Shown: positions 23,449-33,661 of the stretch, piece after piece | Position numbering within the stretch: position 1 is the stretch's first letter | Layout of the letters: each line of letters starts with the position of its first letter | Origin: Rhodospirillaceae bacterium | GTDB lineage: Bacteria > Pseudomonadota > Alphaproteobacteria > UBA8366 | Reading direction: 5' to 3' | DNA: 41,137 nucleotides | Assembly (NCBI GenBank): GCA_002716125.1 | Contig: PAZH01000081.1 | Location: forward strand, 74,771 to 115,907 | Position numbers and translations under genes: made by a program | The notes under the pieces: model-generated | What the model was told of the DNA's origin: nothing | The model's database searches: none | What the model saw: only the letters and a program-made list of their open reading frames with translations

Positions 23449-25344
23449 CTACTTCGCGTACCCGATCCCTTTCAGGGCATCGGAAATCTCGTCCAGGATG
23501 ACCGGGTCGTCGATCGTCGCCGGCATCTTGTAGTCTTCGCTGTCCGCGATCTTCTGCATCGTCCCGCGCAAGATTTTGCCGGAGCGCGTCTTCGGTAACC
23601 GGCCGACGACCGTCGCACTCTTGAACGCAGCGACGGGGCCGATCCGCTCGCGCACCAGCTTCACGACTTCACCGACGATCTCTTCATGCGCACGGTTCAC
23701 ACCCGCCGATAGCACAAGGAATCCGAGCGGTACCTGGCCCTTCAACTGGTCGGCGACGCCGATCACCGCGCATTCGGCAACATCCGGATGATCCGCGAGC
23801 ACTTCTTCCATCGCACCGGTCGAGAGGCGATGCCCCGCAACATTGATAATGTCGTCCGTCCGGGTCATCACGAAAATATAGCCGTCTTCGTCGATATATC
23901 CGGCATCACCCGATTGATAGTAACCGGGGTACTCTTCCATATACGCTTCTTTGTACCGCTCCGGTGCATTCCAAAGAGTCGGAAAGCACGAAGGAGGCAT
24001 CGGCAGCTTGATGCAGATCGCACCCAGCTCACCCCTTCCGACCTCCTCGCCGGTCTCCGGATCCAACGTCCGAACGTCATATCCCGGAACGGCCCGCGTC
24101 GGCGATCCGGGCTTGATGGGCAGTTGTTCGATGCCCATGCAGTTGGCGCCGATCGGCCAACCGGTTTCCGTCTGCCACCAGTGATCGATGACCGGTACCT
24201 TCAGATTGTCTTCGGCCCAATGCAAGGTATCGGGATCGGTCCGCTCACCCGCGAGGAACAGGGTGTGGAACTTCTCCATCCGGTACTGCTGCAGCAATTC
24301 GGCTTTCGGATCTTCTTTCTTGATCGCCCGGAACGCCGTCGGCGCCGTGAACATAACCGAGACATTATGTTCGGCGATCACACGCCAGAATTGGCCGGCA
24401 TCGGGTGTACCAACCGGTTTGCCCTCGAAAACGATCGTCGTATTGCCGTTCAACAAGGGCGCATAAACGATGTAGGAATGACCGACAACCCAACCGACAT
24501 CCGAAGCGGCCCAATACACATCGCCCGGATTGACGTTGTAGATATTCTTCATGCTCCACTTCAGCGCCACCATATGACCGCCATTGTCGCGGACGACGCC
24601 TTTTGGCTGACCGGTGGTACCGGACGTATAGAGAATATAGAGGGGGTCGGTCGCCGCCACCGTGACGCAATCGGCCAGCGTTGCCGTCGCCATCTCCGAC
24701 ACCCAATCGTAGTCGTGTTCATCGATCAGATCGCAGGTTTGCTGCTCTCGTTGCAGAATGACACAAGCGTCCACTTTATGAGACGCGATCTCTTGCGCTT
24801 CGTCGAGCAGCGGTTTGTAAGCGATGATCCGTCCGGGCTCGATGCCGCATGACGCCGACAGAATAACCTTCGGTGCACAATCGTCGATTCGCGTTGCCAA
24901 CTCATTTGCGGCAAATCCGCCAAAGACCACCGAATGCACAGCGCCGAGACGGGCGCAGGCCAGCATCGAAATGACAGCTTCCGGCACCATCGGCATATAG
25001 ACGATGACCCGGTCGCCTTTTGCGACACCATGCTTCTTCAGCACGCCTGCGCATTTCGCAACTTCAGTCTGCAATTCCCGATACGTGAACGTCTTCTTAC
25101 TGCCGGTGATCGGGCTGTCGTAAATCACAGCCAGTTGGTCCGCGCGTCCCTCTTCGACGTGCCGGTCCACGGCGTTGTAGCAGGTGTTGCATTCCGCTCC
25201 GGCGAACCAACGGTAAAATGGCGGGTTGCTGTCGTCGATCAGCGTGTCCCATTTCTTTTCCCAATGGATAGCTTCCGCGGCTTCGGACCAGAATCCTTCC
25301 GGATCGGCCAGCGAGCGGTTGTAGACTTCATCAAACTTACTCAT
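23449..25344 (-). CDS. prpE: Propionyl-CoA synthetase (acyl-CoA synthetase, ADP-independent)
   Basis: 631 residues. AMP-forming ANL-superfamily ligase: A3 loop YTSGTTGQPKGVVRD, A5 WWQTETGWP, A7 YYQSGDAGYIDEDGY, A8 RTDDIINVAGHRLSTG and the catalytic lysine loop LPKTRSGKILRGTM near residue 590. The segment SCGIEPGRIIAYKPLLDEA and CNTCYNAVDRHVEEGR are typical of PrpE rather than Acs, so propionate is the likeliest substrate, with acetate possible. Propionyl-CoA would then feed the biotin carboxylase enzyme or the methylcitrate cycle, not visible here. AAGGAGGAC precedes the ATG. Confidence 0.9.
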   Translation of the reverse strand: MSKFDEVYNRSLADPEGFWSEAAEAIHWEKKWDTLIDDSNPPFYRWFAGAECNTCYNAVDRHVEEGRADQLAVIYDSPITGSKKTFTYRELQTEVAKCAGVLKKHGVAKGDRVIVYMPMVPEAVISMLACARLGAVHSVVFGGFAANELATRIDDCAPKVILSASCGIEPGRIIAYKPLLDEAQEIASHKVDACVILQREQQTCDLIDEHDYDWVSEMATATLADCVTVAATDPLYILYTSGTTGQPKGVVRDNGGHMVALKWSMKNIYNVNPGDVYWAASDVGWVVGHSYIVYAPLLNGNTTIVFEGKPVGTPDAGQFWRVIAEHNVSVMFTAPTAFRAIKKEDPKAELLQQYRMEKFHTLFLAGERTDPDTLHWAEDNLKVPVIDHWWQTETGWPIGANCMGIEQLPIKPGSPTRAVPGYDVRTLDPETGEEVGRGELGAICIKLPMPPSCFPTLWNAPERYKEAYMEEYPGYYQSGDAGYIDEDGYIFVMTRTDDIINVAGHRLSTGAMEEVLADHPDVAECAVIGVADQLKGQVPLGFLVLSAGVNRAHEEIVGEVVKLVRERIGPVAAFKSATVVGRLPKTRSGKILRGTMQKIADSEDYKMPATIDDPVILDEISDALKGIGYAK

Positions 25345-25508
25345 AGCGTCCTCCTTGTTGCGGCGACGCAGACATTCGTCATATCGGTATTATTGTTTCG
25401 GCGATTATAGAAACTGGTATCGCTGGGGCAATCATGAAGGCAACACAACTCGCTATTGAGGCTTTCGCCTCACTCGCCTAAATAGTCGGGAGATTGGGAG
25501 TGCCCGGC

Positions 25509-27131
25509 ATGGCAAATAAATACGAACAAGATCTGGACAAGAACGAGGCGAATTACGTGCCGCTCAGCCCGCTGACATTTTTGCGGAGGAGTGCGGCCGT
25601 CTATCCGGATCATCAGGCCGTCGTGCATGGCAATGTTAGCTATACGTATAGTGAGGCGTACGACCGGGCACGAAGGCTTGCGAGCCAACTCGCCTCTAAA
25701 GGTATCCGCAAGAACGATACGGTGGCCGTGCTCGCGACCAACGTCCCGGCGATCTACGACGCCCATTACGGCGTGCCTATGGCGGGCGGCGTTCTCAATA
25801 CGATCAATACGCGCCTCGATGCGGCAACCATCGCCTTTATCCTGGATCACGGCGAGTCGAAGGCCGTCATTACCGACACGGAACTTTCACCGGTGATGAA
25901 AGACGCCCTTTCGCTTTGCCAATCGAAGCCGATGGTCATTGATGTCGACGATACAGCCGGGCCTGGCGGCGAGAGGCTCGGTGAGATGGAGTACGAAGAT
26001 TTTATCGCCGGAGGCGATCCGGAATTTGACTGGCGATTGCCGGAAGACGAGTGGGACGCGATTTCCCTGAATTACACGTCCGGAACCACAGGTAACCCAA
26101 AGGGTGTCGTTTACCATCATCGGGGCGCCTATTTACTGGCACTCGGCAATATTCTCGCGTGGAACCTCGGGATGCACCCCCGGTACCTTTGGACATTGCC
26201 GATGTTCCACTGCAACGGCTGGTGCTTCCCTTGGACATTGGCGGCACAAGCCGGTACCAGCGTGTGCTTACGTCGGGTCGAGGCCAGTGAGATCTTTCGC
26301 GCCATCGAGGAAGAGGGCGTGACGAATTTCTGCGGCGCGCCGGTTGTCCTCAATATGCTGATCAACGCGAAGCCGGAAGAACGCCGTCCCCTACCCCGCG
26401 AGGTGCAAGTCATGACCGCCGCGGCCCCGCCGCCGCCGGCCGTTCTGCAGAAAATGGAAGCGGACGGATTTAAGATTACCCATGTCTACGGTCTGACCGA
26501 GAGTTATGGGCCGGCCGTCATGTGCGCCTGGCACGACGAATGGAACGACTTGCCCGACGAAGCTCGGGCCGAGAAGAAATCACGCCAAGGCGTGCCCTAC
26601 CACGTACTCGATGATTTGATGATCGCCGATCCCGTCACTATGCAACCGGTCCCAAAAGACGCGGAGACCATGGGCGAGGTGATGATGCGCGGCAATATCG
26701 TGATGAAAGGCTATCTAAAAAATCCCAACGCCACTGAGGAAGCCTTTTCCGATGGATGGTTCCACACAGGTGACCTCGGGGTTTGGCATCCGGACGGCTA
26801 TATCGCCCTCAAAGACCGCTCGAAGGACGTCATTATCTCCGGCGGCGAGAACATATCGACCATCGAAGTCGAAGAAACGCTTTATACACATCCGGCGATC
26901 CTGGAAGCCGCCGTCGTCGGCAAACCGGACGATCACTGGGGCGAGACGCCTTGCGCCTTCGTTGTCCTAAAAGACGATGCCGCGGCGACGGAAGACGAAA
27001 TTATCGAATTTTGCCGCAACAACATGGCGCGCTACAAAGTGCCGAAGAATGTCATCTTCGGAGAACTACCGAAAACATCGACGGGTAAAGTTCAGAAGTT
27101 CGTCCTGCGGGACCGCGCAAAAGAGATTTAG
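25509..27131 (+). CDS. Fatty-acyl-CoA synthetase (AlkK/medium-chain type)
   Basis: 540 residues from the ATG at 25509, which has GGGAG at 25496-25500; a TTG at 25494 would start inside this site. ANL motifs: A3 NYTSGTTGNPKGVVYHH at about 190-206, LPMFHCNGWCF, A5 THVYGLTESYGP, A7 FHTGDLGVWHPDGY, A8 KDRSKDVIISGGENIS and catalytic K near the end in LPKTSTGKVQKF. The 540-residue length and HCNGWCFPW match AlkK-like medium-chain acyl-CoA synthetases (also annotated acyl-CoA synthetase for DMSP lyase-like or aryl acids). It probably activates a fatty or aromatic acid. Its stop overlaps the stop of the convergent regulator gene. Confidence 0.9.
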   Translation: MANKYEQDLDKNEANYVPLSPLTFLRRSAAVYPDHQAVVHGNVSYTYSEAYDRARRLASQLASKGIRKNDTVAVLATNVPAIYDAHYGVPMAGGVLNTINTRLDAATIAFILDHGESKAVITDTELSPVMKDALSLCQSKPMVIDVDDTAGPGGERLGEMEYEDFIAGGDPEFDWRLPEDEWDAISLNYTSGTTGNPKGVVYHHRGAYLLALGNILAWNLGMHPRYLWTLPMFHCNGWCFPWTLAAQAGTSVCLRRVEASEIFRAIEEEGVTNFCGAPVVLNMLINAKPEERRPLPREVQVMTAAAPPPPAVLQKMEADGFKITHVYGLTESYGPAVMCAWHDEWNDLPDEARAEKKSRQGVPYHVLDDLMIADPVTMQPVPKDAETMGEVMMRGNIVMKGYLKNPNATEEAFSDGWFHTGDLGVWHPDGYIALKDRSKDVIISGGENISTIEVEETLYTHPAILEAAVVGKPDDHWGETPCAFVVLKDDAAATEDEIIEFCRNNMARYKVPKNVIFGELPKTSTGKVQKFVLRDRAKEI

Positions 27132-28009
27132 GCGCCGTTCATCCGGACGGTTCCACAGCCCGACACGTCGTACCCGCCCAGTTCCTTCGCACGTTCGGCG
27201 AATTGGGCGGTATTCGAAAATGCGAGAACCGCTTGCAGAGGCGGTTCGAAATAGTCACGCCGCCAGATCGCTAAATCGTATCGTTCTTGGAAAATCGGCA
27301 CGAAACCGAGCCGGTTCTGACGTGCGACGGCCTCGATGCCAAACCCCGCATCCGCCTTTCCGTCCGCAACCGAAAGTGCGACATCGTGCTCGCTGCGTGC
27401 TGGCGTCGCCAACATCTCGAGCGACGCCGGATCGATACCTTGTTTCTCCAATAGGTGTTGCAGAAGGATATAGGATCCCGCTTGCGCCTGACGCGGCACG
27501 AAGGTTCCACGTCTTAGATCCTCGATTCCCTCGAATCGCTTCGGATTGCCGGGGGCGACGATAAGACCTTGCTGTCGGACAGCCCATTCGATGAGAACCA
27601 CAGGCATCCCATGCATCGCTTGCCCGATATGTTCCGTATTCCAATCGTCGCGTTCCGATTCGTACACGTGCATGCCGCACGCGATGGCTTTACCTTCGGC
27701 GAGGCGGCTGAGACCGTCCAAACTGCCGTCGAAAAAGGTCGCAATTCCGCTGCCGGATTCCCGAAGCGACCAATCGAGCAACGGATCGTGACTCCCCGCT
27801 AGTACGAGCGGCGGCTGAATAACACTATCGATACCGCCCGTGGTTTCCGCGTTTCGACGCACCCAAGCCTCGACGAGTTCACGCGGGAACAACAGTTTGC
27901 CCGTCACGCGGCTAACCGGGATCGAGCCTTCCTTCACCAAGTCGTAAACCGTCCGCTCCTTAATTCGGAGCAGTGATGCCACTTCCTTCGTTGTCAGAAA
28001 ATCCGACAT
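27128..28009 (-). CDS. HTH regulator with periplasmic-binding-protein-like sensor domain
   Basis: 293 residues from the ATG at 28009; the ORF can be read to 28069 but that enters the rimO gene. The N terminus is an excisionase/MerR-like helix-turn-helix (FLTTKEVASLLRIKERTVYDLVKEG in outline, 4-28; wing to about 50 with LLFPRELVEAWVRR). Residues of about 65-290 form a type 2 substrate-binding fold: LVLAGSHDPLLDW, DGLSRLAEGKAIACGMHVYE, FVPRQAQAGSYILLQ and ADAGFGIEAVARQNRLGFVPI in outline, similar to ModA-like domains fused to HTHs. It is a one-component sensor, possibly for an oxyanion or small acid. It starts 4 nt after rimO. Confidence 0.85.
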   Translation of the reverse strand: MSDFLTTKEVASLLRIKERTVYDLVKEGSIPVSRVTGKLLFPRELVEAWVRRNAETTGGIDSVIQPPLVLAGSHDPLLDWSLRESGSGIATFFDGSLDGLSRLAEGKAIACGMHVYESERDDWNTEHIGQAMHGMPVVLIEWAVRQQGLIVAPGNPKRFEGIEDLRRGTFVPRQAQAGSYILLQHLLEKQGIDPASLEMLATPARSEHDVALSVADGKADAGFGIEAVARQNRLGFVPIFQERYDLAIWRRDYFEPPLQAVLAFSNTAQFAERAKELGGYDVSGCGTVRMNGA

Positions 28010-28013
28010 CGGA

Positions 28014-29339
28014 TTAATCGCTGGTCGTGCGGATCGCCCAAAGGTCGTAATCGTCGGCGTGTTCGACACGCGCCTCGACGATATCGCCAGGCGACAAATC
28101 GGTATCGCCGTTTAAGAAGACACTGCCGTCAATCTCTGGCGCATCCCAATGCGAGCGGCCCATTGCACCTTCGCCATCGACTTCGTCGATGATCACCTCG
28201 ATGGTTCGACCGACCTTTGCCGCCATGCGCGCTTCGCTGATCCGGCGCTGCCATTCCATGAAACGATGCCAGCGCTCGTCCTTCACATCTTCCGGAACGG
28301 GGTCCGCAATGTCGTTGGCGGGCGCCCCTTCCACCGGCTCGTATTTGAAACATCCAACGCGGTCGAGTTGCGCTTCTTCGAGCCAACCGAGCAATTCTTC
28401 GAAATCCGCTTCGGTCTCGCCAGGGAAGCCGACAATAAAGGTCGAGCGAAGCGCCAAGTCCGGTACGTCCCGGCGCCATCGGGTAATCCGTTCCAGCACT
28501 TTCTCTTGGTTCGCAGGACGACGCATTGCCTTTAGCACGTTCGGGCTTCCGTGCTGGAAGGGAATATCGAGATAAGGAAGGATTCTCCGTTCCGCCATCA
28601 GCGGCAAGAGTTCGTCCACATGGGGGTACGGATACACATAGTGAAGCCGCACCCACACACCGAGATCGCCAAGAGCTTCCGCCAATTCGGTCATCCGCGC
28701 CTTCACATTGCGGCCCCGCCAGTCGCTCTCGGCATACTTTAGATCAACACCGTAGGCGCTGGTATCTTGGGAAATGACCAGTAACTCGCGCACGCCCGCA
28801 TTGGCCAGTCGTTCGGCTTCGTACATCACGTCGTTGGCTGCACGGCTGCGCAAATCGCCGCGGATATGCGGAATAATGCAAAAACTGCAGCGATTGTTGC
28901 AGCCCTCTGAAATCTTTAGGTAAGCATAATGCCGGGGCGTTAGCTTTATACCTTCCGGCGGCACTAGATCCTGAAACGGGTCATGCGGCGGCGGCAGCGC
29001 CTCATGCACGGCGCCGACCACGGCCTCGTACTGATGCGGACCCGTGACGGCGAGGACCCCCGGATGGCTCTCCCGGATACGGTCTTCCTCCACGCCGAGA
29101 CAGCCTGTCACGATCACACGACCGTTCTCTTGCATCGCCTCGCCGATCGCTTCCAACGATTCCGCCTTTGCGGTGTCGAGAAATCCGCAGGTGTTAACGA
29201 CGACCAGATCAGCGCCGTCGTATTCGCCCGAGAGCTCATAACCCTCGGCACGTAATTTCGAGAGAATTCGTTCAGAGTCGACCAACGCCTTCGGGCAACC
29301 GAGGCTCACGATACCGATCTTAGGAGATGCTTCTGTCAT
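28014..29339 (-). CDS. rimO: Ribosomal protein S12 methylthiotransferase
   Basis: 441 residues from the ATG at 29339, the family length; the reading up to 29414 has no homology. Methylthiotransferase N-domain with the three cluster cysteines C15 (SLGCPKA), C51 (NTCGF) and C80 (TGCLG). Radical SAM cluster C147-C151-C154 in [18 protein letters not shown]-terminal TRAM domain ([22 protein letters not shown]). It adds a methylthio group to D88 of ribosomal protein S12 (RimO rather than MiaB by the [12 protein letters not shown] start and IRGDLRSR). The regulator gene follows after 4 nt. Confidence 0.96.
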   Translation of the reverse strand: MTEASPKIGIVSLGCPKALVDSERILSKLRAEGYELSGEYDGADLVVVNTCGFLDTAKAESLEAIGEAMQENGRVIVTGCLGVEEDRIRESHPGVLAVTGPHQYEAVVGAVHEALPPPHDPFQDLVPPEGIKLTPRHYAYLKISEGCNNRCSFCIIPHIRGDLRSRAANDVMYEAERLANAGVRELLVISQDTSAYGVDLKYAESDWRGRNVKARMTELAEALGDLGVWVRLHYVYPYPHVDELLPLMAERRILPYLDIPFQHGSPNVLKAMRRPANQEKVLERITRWRRDVPDLALRSTFIVGFPGETEADFEELLGWLEEAQLDRVGCFKYEPVEGAPANDIADPVPEDVKDERWHRFMEWQRRISEARMAAKVGRTIEVIIDEVDGEGAMGRSHWDAPEIDGSVFLNGDTDLSPGDIVEARVEHADDYDLWAIRTTSD

Positions 29340-29481
29340 GCCCGGGTTATACCCCCGGATGGCGCGGTGCGTCACTACCTGCGCGACGCCTTTCATTATC
29401 GCTCGCCGCGCCACGCGAACACACTAAATCATCGGAAGACGTAACCAGTACGTACGGATCGAACCCCCGGAGAGTAAAGCC

Positions 29482-32400
29482 TTGCAACACCTACTCATTG
29501 CCAATCGTGGCGAAATTGCTATTCGGATCGCACGCGCTGCCGCGGAGGTCGGCATGCAAACGACCGCTGTTTTTGCAGAGGACGACGGGGAATCGCTGCA
29601 CGTCCGAAGGGCCGACAATGCCGTGCAATTGGCTGGTGTTGGACCGGCGGCCTATCTCGACATCGACGGCATCGTTGCTGCTGCCAAAGATTGCGGCGCG
29701 GACGCCATCCACCCTGGATATGGCTTCCTGAGCGAAAACGCCGACTTCGGTCGCGCGGTTGGCGCCGCCGGCCTCACTTATATCGGGCCGTCTCCCGAAG
29801 CTTTGGGAACATTTGGCGACAAGGCGAAGGCACGTGCCCTCGCCATTGCTTCCAATGTACCTGTGGTTAAAGGCACCGAAGGGCCGACGGACTTTGCCGG
29901 CGCTCGCAAATTCTTTGATTCTCTCGGCTCGGACGGCGCGGTTATGGTCAAGGCGGTCGCCGGTGGCGGCGGGCGCGGTATGCGGCCGGTCACAGATGCC
30001 GCCGACCTCGAAGAGGCGATGACCCGTTGCCAATCGGAGGCTGAAGCTGCTTTCGGCGACGGCGGTGTTTATCTCGAACAGCTCGTTCAATCGGCCCGCC
30101 ATGTCGAAGTCCAAGTCGCAGCGGACCAGCACGGCAATGTCCACGTCCTGGGCGATCGCGATTGCAGTCTGCAGCGACGACGGCAAAAGATTGTCGAACT
30201 GGCACCTGCCCCCGCGCTGTCGACGGCACAACGCGACGCCCTTTGGAATCACGCCGCTGCCATCACCAAAGCGGCCGATTACACCGGCCTTGGAACCGTT
30301 GAGTTCCTGCTTGGTAGCGATGGGACACTCGCTTTCATCGAATTCAACGCGCGCTTGCAAGTCGAACACACGGTGACGGAAGCCGTCACAGGTCTTGATT
30401 TGGTGCATCTCCAATTCGAAATCGCGAAGGGCGGCGACCTCAGCGCATTGGACGTACCGGCTGCGCGCGGCATGGCGATCCAAGCCCGCGTGAATTTAGA
30501 AACCATGGAACCGGATGGATCGGCGCGCCCCGGCGGCGGCAACCTGACGGCCTTCGAGCCACCGGCCGGTCCTGGCGTCCGCGTCGATCATTTCGGCTAT
30601 GCCGGCTATCAAACAAGCCCTCGCTATGATTCGATGTTGGCGAAAGTGATCGTCCACACCAATTCCGACGATCCGAATATTGCGGCCACGGCGACGGCGC
30701 GGACCCTGTCTGAATTCCGTCTCGAAGGCGCTCCTTCCAATATCGGCTTCCTGCAGGCGCTCCTCTCGCGAACGGAGTGGTCCGATTACGAATTTGACGT
30801 GGAATTCGTGGAACGCGAAGCGCCGGTTCTCATCGAAGCTGCCAAGAGCGTACCGCGCAACTATTTCGGCTCGAGCGAGCCCGCAGCAACAGCGGCGCAA
30901 CTTGCCGGCGCTAAAGTCGATAACGTCGACCCACTCGCCGTTCTCGATCACGGCAAGGTCGAGACCGCTGCGCCTGTACAGACGATCGACGCCGACGAAG
31001 CAGGTCATATCGTTCGAGCACCAATGCAAGGCGCCATCGTCAGCCTGAACGTTGCGCCGGGCGATACCGTCTCCGAAGGCAAGGTCCTCCTCATCATGGA
31101 TTCGATGAAGATGGAGCACGAAGTCGCCGCAGAGACGTCCGGCATCGTTCAGCGTATCGACGTTGCGCCTGGCGACACTGTTTTCGAAGACAGTCCGCTG
31201 TTGTTGATCGAGGAAGCCGATGTCGACGCCGACAGTGTCGACATCGGACAAGAAATCGACCTAGACCACATCCGGCCGGATTTGGCCGAAGTCGAAGCAC
31301 GCCGTGCCAAAGGTTACGACGAGAATCGGCCGGAAGCCGTCGCCCGTCGTGATAAAACCAATCAACGCACCGCACGCCAGAATGTGGAAGACTTGGTCGA
31401 CGACGGCACCTTCATCGAATACGGCCCTATGGTCATTGCTGCCCGCCGCCGCCGCACCCCACTTGACGAGCTGATCGACCGCACGCCCGCCGACGGCCTC
31501 ATCGGCGGTATTGGCGAAGTGAACGGCAGCCTGTTTCCCGAGGAAGACGCCCGCTGCATGGTAATGTCCTACGACTACACCGTGCTTGCCGGCACGCAGG
31601 GTAAGAAAAACCATCAGAAAAAAGACCGTCTGTTCGGTATCGCAGAGACATGGCGACTGCCCGTTGTCTTTTTTGCCGAAGGCGGCGGCGGGCGCCCCGG
31701 CGACACCGATGTCGAGTTTGCCGCCAATCTGCACACACCCGCCTTTAACTTGTGGGGCAAGCTCAGCGGCAACGCTCCGATGGTCGGCATCGTGTCGGGC
31801 CGCTGTTTCGCCGGCAACGCCGTTATCCTCGGTTGCTGTGATACGGTCATCGCAACTGCAAACGCGACCATCGGCATGGGTGGCCCGGCGATGATCGAAG
31901 GCGGCGGCCTCGGCGTCTATCGCCCGGAAGAAGTCGGCCCAATGTCGGTAATGAAGAAGAACGGGGTTGTCGATATTGCCGTCGAAGACGAAGCGGAAGC
32001 CGTCGCCGTAGCGAAAAAATACATCTCTTACTTCCAAGGTCCCGTTGAAGACTGGGACTGCGCGGACCAGCGACTGTTGCGTCATGTCGTGCCCGAAAAT
32101 CGGCTGCGCATTTACGAGGTCAGGAACGCGATCAACTTGATGGCGGATACGGATTCGGTGCTCGAGCTGCGCCGCGATTTCGGTATCGGGATTATCACCT
32201 GCTTGGCCCGATTCGAAGGGCGACCGGTCGGCATTATCGCAAATAACCCGAAGCATCTCGGTGGCGCCATCGATTCGGATGCCGCCGATAAAGCCGCGCG
32301 CTTCATGCAACTCTGCGACGCCTTCGATATTCCCATTGTCTCGCTCTGCGATACGCCCGGCAACATGGTCGGGCCGGAATACGAGAAGGAAGCGCTCGTG

Positions 32401-32826
32401 CGGCATTGCGGCCGTCTTTACGTCATTGGTGCCAACGTCACCGTCCCGATCTTCACCGTCGTGTTGCGAAAGGGATACGGCCTCGGCGCCCAAGCGATGG
32501 CCGGCGGCAGCTTCCATGCGCCATTCTTTACAATCTCGTGGCCGACGGGCGAATTCGGCGGCATGGGTCTCGAAGGCGCCGTAAAGCTTGGTTACCGCGA
32601 TGTTTTGGCAGCGATCGAGGATGTCGACGAGCGGCGCGAAAAGTACGAGGAAATGGTGGCAGCAATGTACGAACAGGGCAAAGCGACGAACACCGCCTCG
32701 ATGTTCGAACTCGACGACGTGATCGATCCGGCCGACACGCGGCGCTGGATCGTCAGTGGCCTCAAGGCGCAGCCGCCGAAGCCGGTCCGCACCGAAAAGA
32801 AACGGCCCTGGATCGACACATGGTAG
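29482..32826 (+). CDS. Single-chain biotin-dependent acyl-CoA carboxylase (BC-BCCP-CT fusion)
   Basis: 1114 residues from a TTG start; GGAGAG lies upstream and the conserved LLIANRGEIAIRIARAA follows at once, so no later ATG can be the start. Biotin carboxylase about 1-450: KAVAGGGGRGMRPV at 156-169 (ATP), EFNARLQVEHTVTE at 287-300. Biotin carrier about 510-578 with biotinyl K543 in DSMKMEHEV. Carboxyltransferase about 600-1114 with both halves: AEGGGGRPGD and GCCDTVIATANATIGMGGPAMIEGG in outline (N half), then CDTPGNMVGPEYE, VLRKGYGLGAQAMAGG and SWPTGEFGGMGLEGAV (C half). All three parts sit on one chain as in the single-chain long-chain acyl-CoA carboxylases. Substrate could be propionyl- or longer acyl-CoA. 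It stands alone, divergent from rimO. Confidence 0.92.
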   Translation: MQHLLIANRGEIAIRIARAAAEVGMQTTAVFAEDDGESLHVRRADNAVQLAGVGPAAYLDIDGIVAAAKDCGADAIHPGYGFLSENADFGRAVGAAGLTYIGPSPEALGTFGDKAKARALAIASNVPVVKGTEGPTDFAGARKFFDSLGSDGAVMVKAVAGGGGRGMRPVTDAADLEEAMTRCQSEAEAAFGDGGVYLEQLVQSARHVEVQVAADQHGNVHVLGDRDCSLQRRRQKIVELAPAPALSTAQRDALWNHAAAITKAADYTGLGTVEFLLGSDGTLAFIEFNARLQVEHTVTEAVTGLDLVHLQFEIAKGGDLSALDVPAARGMAIQARVNLETMEPDGSARPGGGNLTAFEPPAGPGVRVDHFGYAGYQTSPRYDSMLAKVIVHTNSDDPNIAATATARTLSEFRLEGAPSNIGFLQALLSRTEWSDYEFDVEFVEREAPVLIEAAKSVPRNYFGSSEPAATAAQLAGAKVDNVDPLAVLDHGKVETAAPVQTIDADEAGHIVRAPMQGAIVSLNVAPGDTVSEGKVLLIMDSMKMEHEVAAETSGIVQRIDVAPGDTVFEDSPLLLIEEADVDADSVDIGQEIDLDHIRPDLAEVEARRAKGYDENRPEAVARRDKTNQRTARQNVEDLVDDGTFIEYGPMVIAARRRRTPLDELIDRTPADGLIGGIGEVNGSLFPEEDARCMVMSYDYTVLAGTQGKKNHQKKDRLFGIAETWRLPVVFFAEGGGGRPGDTDVEFAANLHTPAFNLWGKLSGNAPMVGIVSGRCFAGNAVILGCCDTVIATANATIGMGGPAMIEGGGLGVYRPEEVGPMSVMKKNGVVDIAVEDEAEAVAVAKKYISYFQGPVEDWDCADQRLLRHVVPENRLRIYEVRNAINLMADTDSVLELRRDFGIGIITCLARFEGRPVGIIANNPKHLGGAIDSDAADKAARFMQLCDAFDIPIVSLCDTPGNMVGPEYEKEALVRHCGRLYVIGANVTVPIFTVVLRKGYGLGAQAMAGGSFHAPFFTISWPTGEFGGMGLEGAVKLGYRDVLAAIEDVDERREKYEEMVAAMYEQGKATNTASMFELDDVIDPADTRRWIVSGLKAQPPKPVRTEKKRPWIDTW

Positions 32827-32830
32827 GCGG

Positions 32831-33598
32831 TCAGTACAGGTAGTCGGAAACGGCGATGACTAAAGTCGCCCCACCGGTAATCGCCAGAACCCAGAGTGCC
32901 GCCGCGCGGTAGATATGCTGACCTTGTTGGGAGAAAAACCTTTGCCCAAGCCAGGTTCCGGACACGTAAAGCGGTAGCACCAAGGCGCTGAAGATAACCA
33001 CTTCGGCGGTAAACATTCCATGATACCAAAGCGGTGGCACACCGCAGAAAGCGAGAGCCGCCACCGTGCCGAGCACATTGGCGCGTTGCTGTACGGTCGT
33101 GCCCGGTCGGGCGAGTGCCAACGCCACAGCAGGCGGCCCCCCGACACCAGCCGTCCCTTGCGCAAAACCGGCCGCCAGACCGGTGCCAATAATGGCAACA
33201 CGTCCGCCGCCGATGCGCCATCCGCGCCACATCATCAAAACCATGAAGAGGACAAAGACCGAAATCGCCATTTTCATAATGGCTGGATCGAGCGATACCA
33301 GAACGAGAGTCCCGAACGGCGCCGCGACGAAGGTCGCAATCCCAAACGGCACGACAAACGGCTTCTCCGACGTCCGGATCGTCTCCGGAAGAAGCTGGAT
33401 CACCAGCACCACTCCGGACAGGCTTGAAATTGCGACAGCCGCGCGCGGTCCAAGAATTAAGCTGAGCGTCATGATCAAAATCATGGCAGCGCCAAACCCG
33501 ACAAACCCACGCATGAAACCCGCGATCAGAACGGCCACGGCGCAGAGGGCAAACGTCGTCCCCGGTATCGAGGCGAGTGTGGTTTCGATCAGTTCCAT
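32831..33598 (-). CDS. TauE/SafE-type membrane transporter
   Basis: 255 residues, about eight hydrophobic helices. The duplicated TauE/SafE layout is seen: FALCAVAVLIAGFMRGFVGFGAAMILI in outline (first repeat, with GF.RGFVGFG), and GLAAGFAQGTAGVGGPPAVALAL in outline (second repeat). The family is held to export sulfite, sulfoacetate or other small acids, or take them up; the substrate is unknown. Convergent with the carboxylase gene, 4 nt between stops. A second member of the family lies 2.4 kb away on the other strand. Confidence 0.88.
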   Translation of the reverse strand: MELIETTLASIPGTTFALCAVAVLIAGFMRGFVGFGAAMILIMTLSLILGPRAAVAISSLSGVVLVIQLLPETIRTSEKPFVVPFGIATFVAAPFGTLVLVSLDPAIMKMAISVFVLFMVLMMWRGWRIGGGRVAIIGTGLAAGFAQGTAGVGGPPAVALALARPGTTVQQRANVLGTVAALAFCGVPPLWYHGMFTAEVVIFSALVLPLYVSGTWLGQRFFSQQGQHIYRAAALWVLAITGGATLVIAVSDYLY

Positions 33599-33661
33599 AT
33601 CTGTCGATATTCCATCGGCACCGTTGTCGTTAGCCCGGGCTAGTAAGGTGGAGCGAAACGT

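Noticed and set aside
23788..24852. 354-codon plus-strand ORF opposite the propionyl-CoA synthetase gene
   Set aside because: Antisense shadow of a strongly conserved gene; its translation shows no domain and is rich in R and H as such shadows are.
31261..32517. 418-codon minus-strand ORF opposite the carboxyltransferase domain
   Set aside because: Shadow of the acyl-CoA carboxylase reading frame; no ribosome site or family match.
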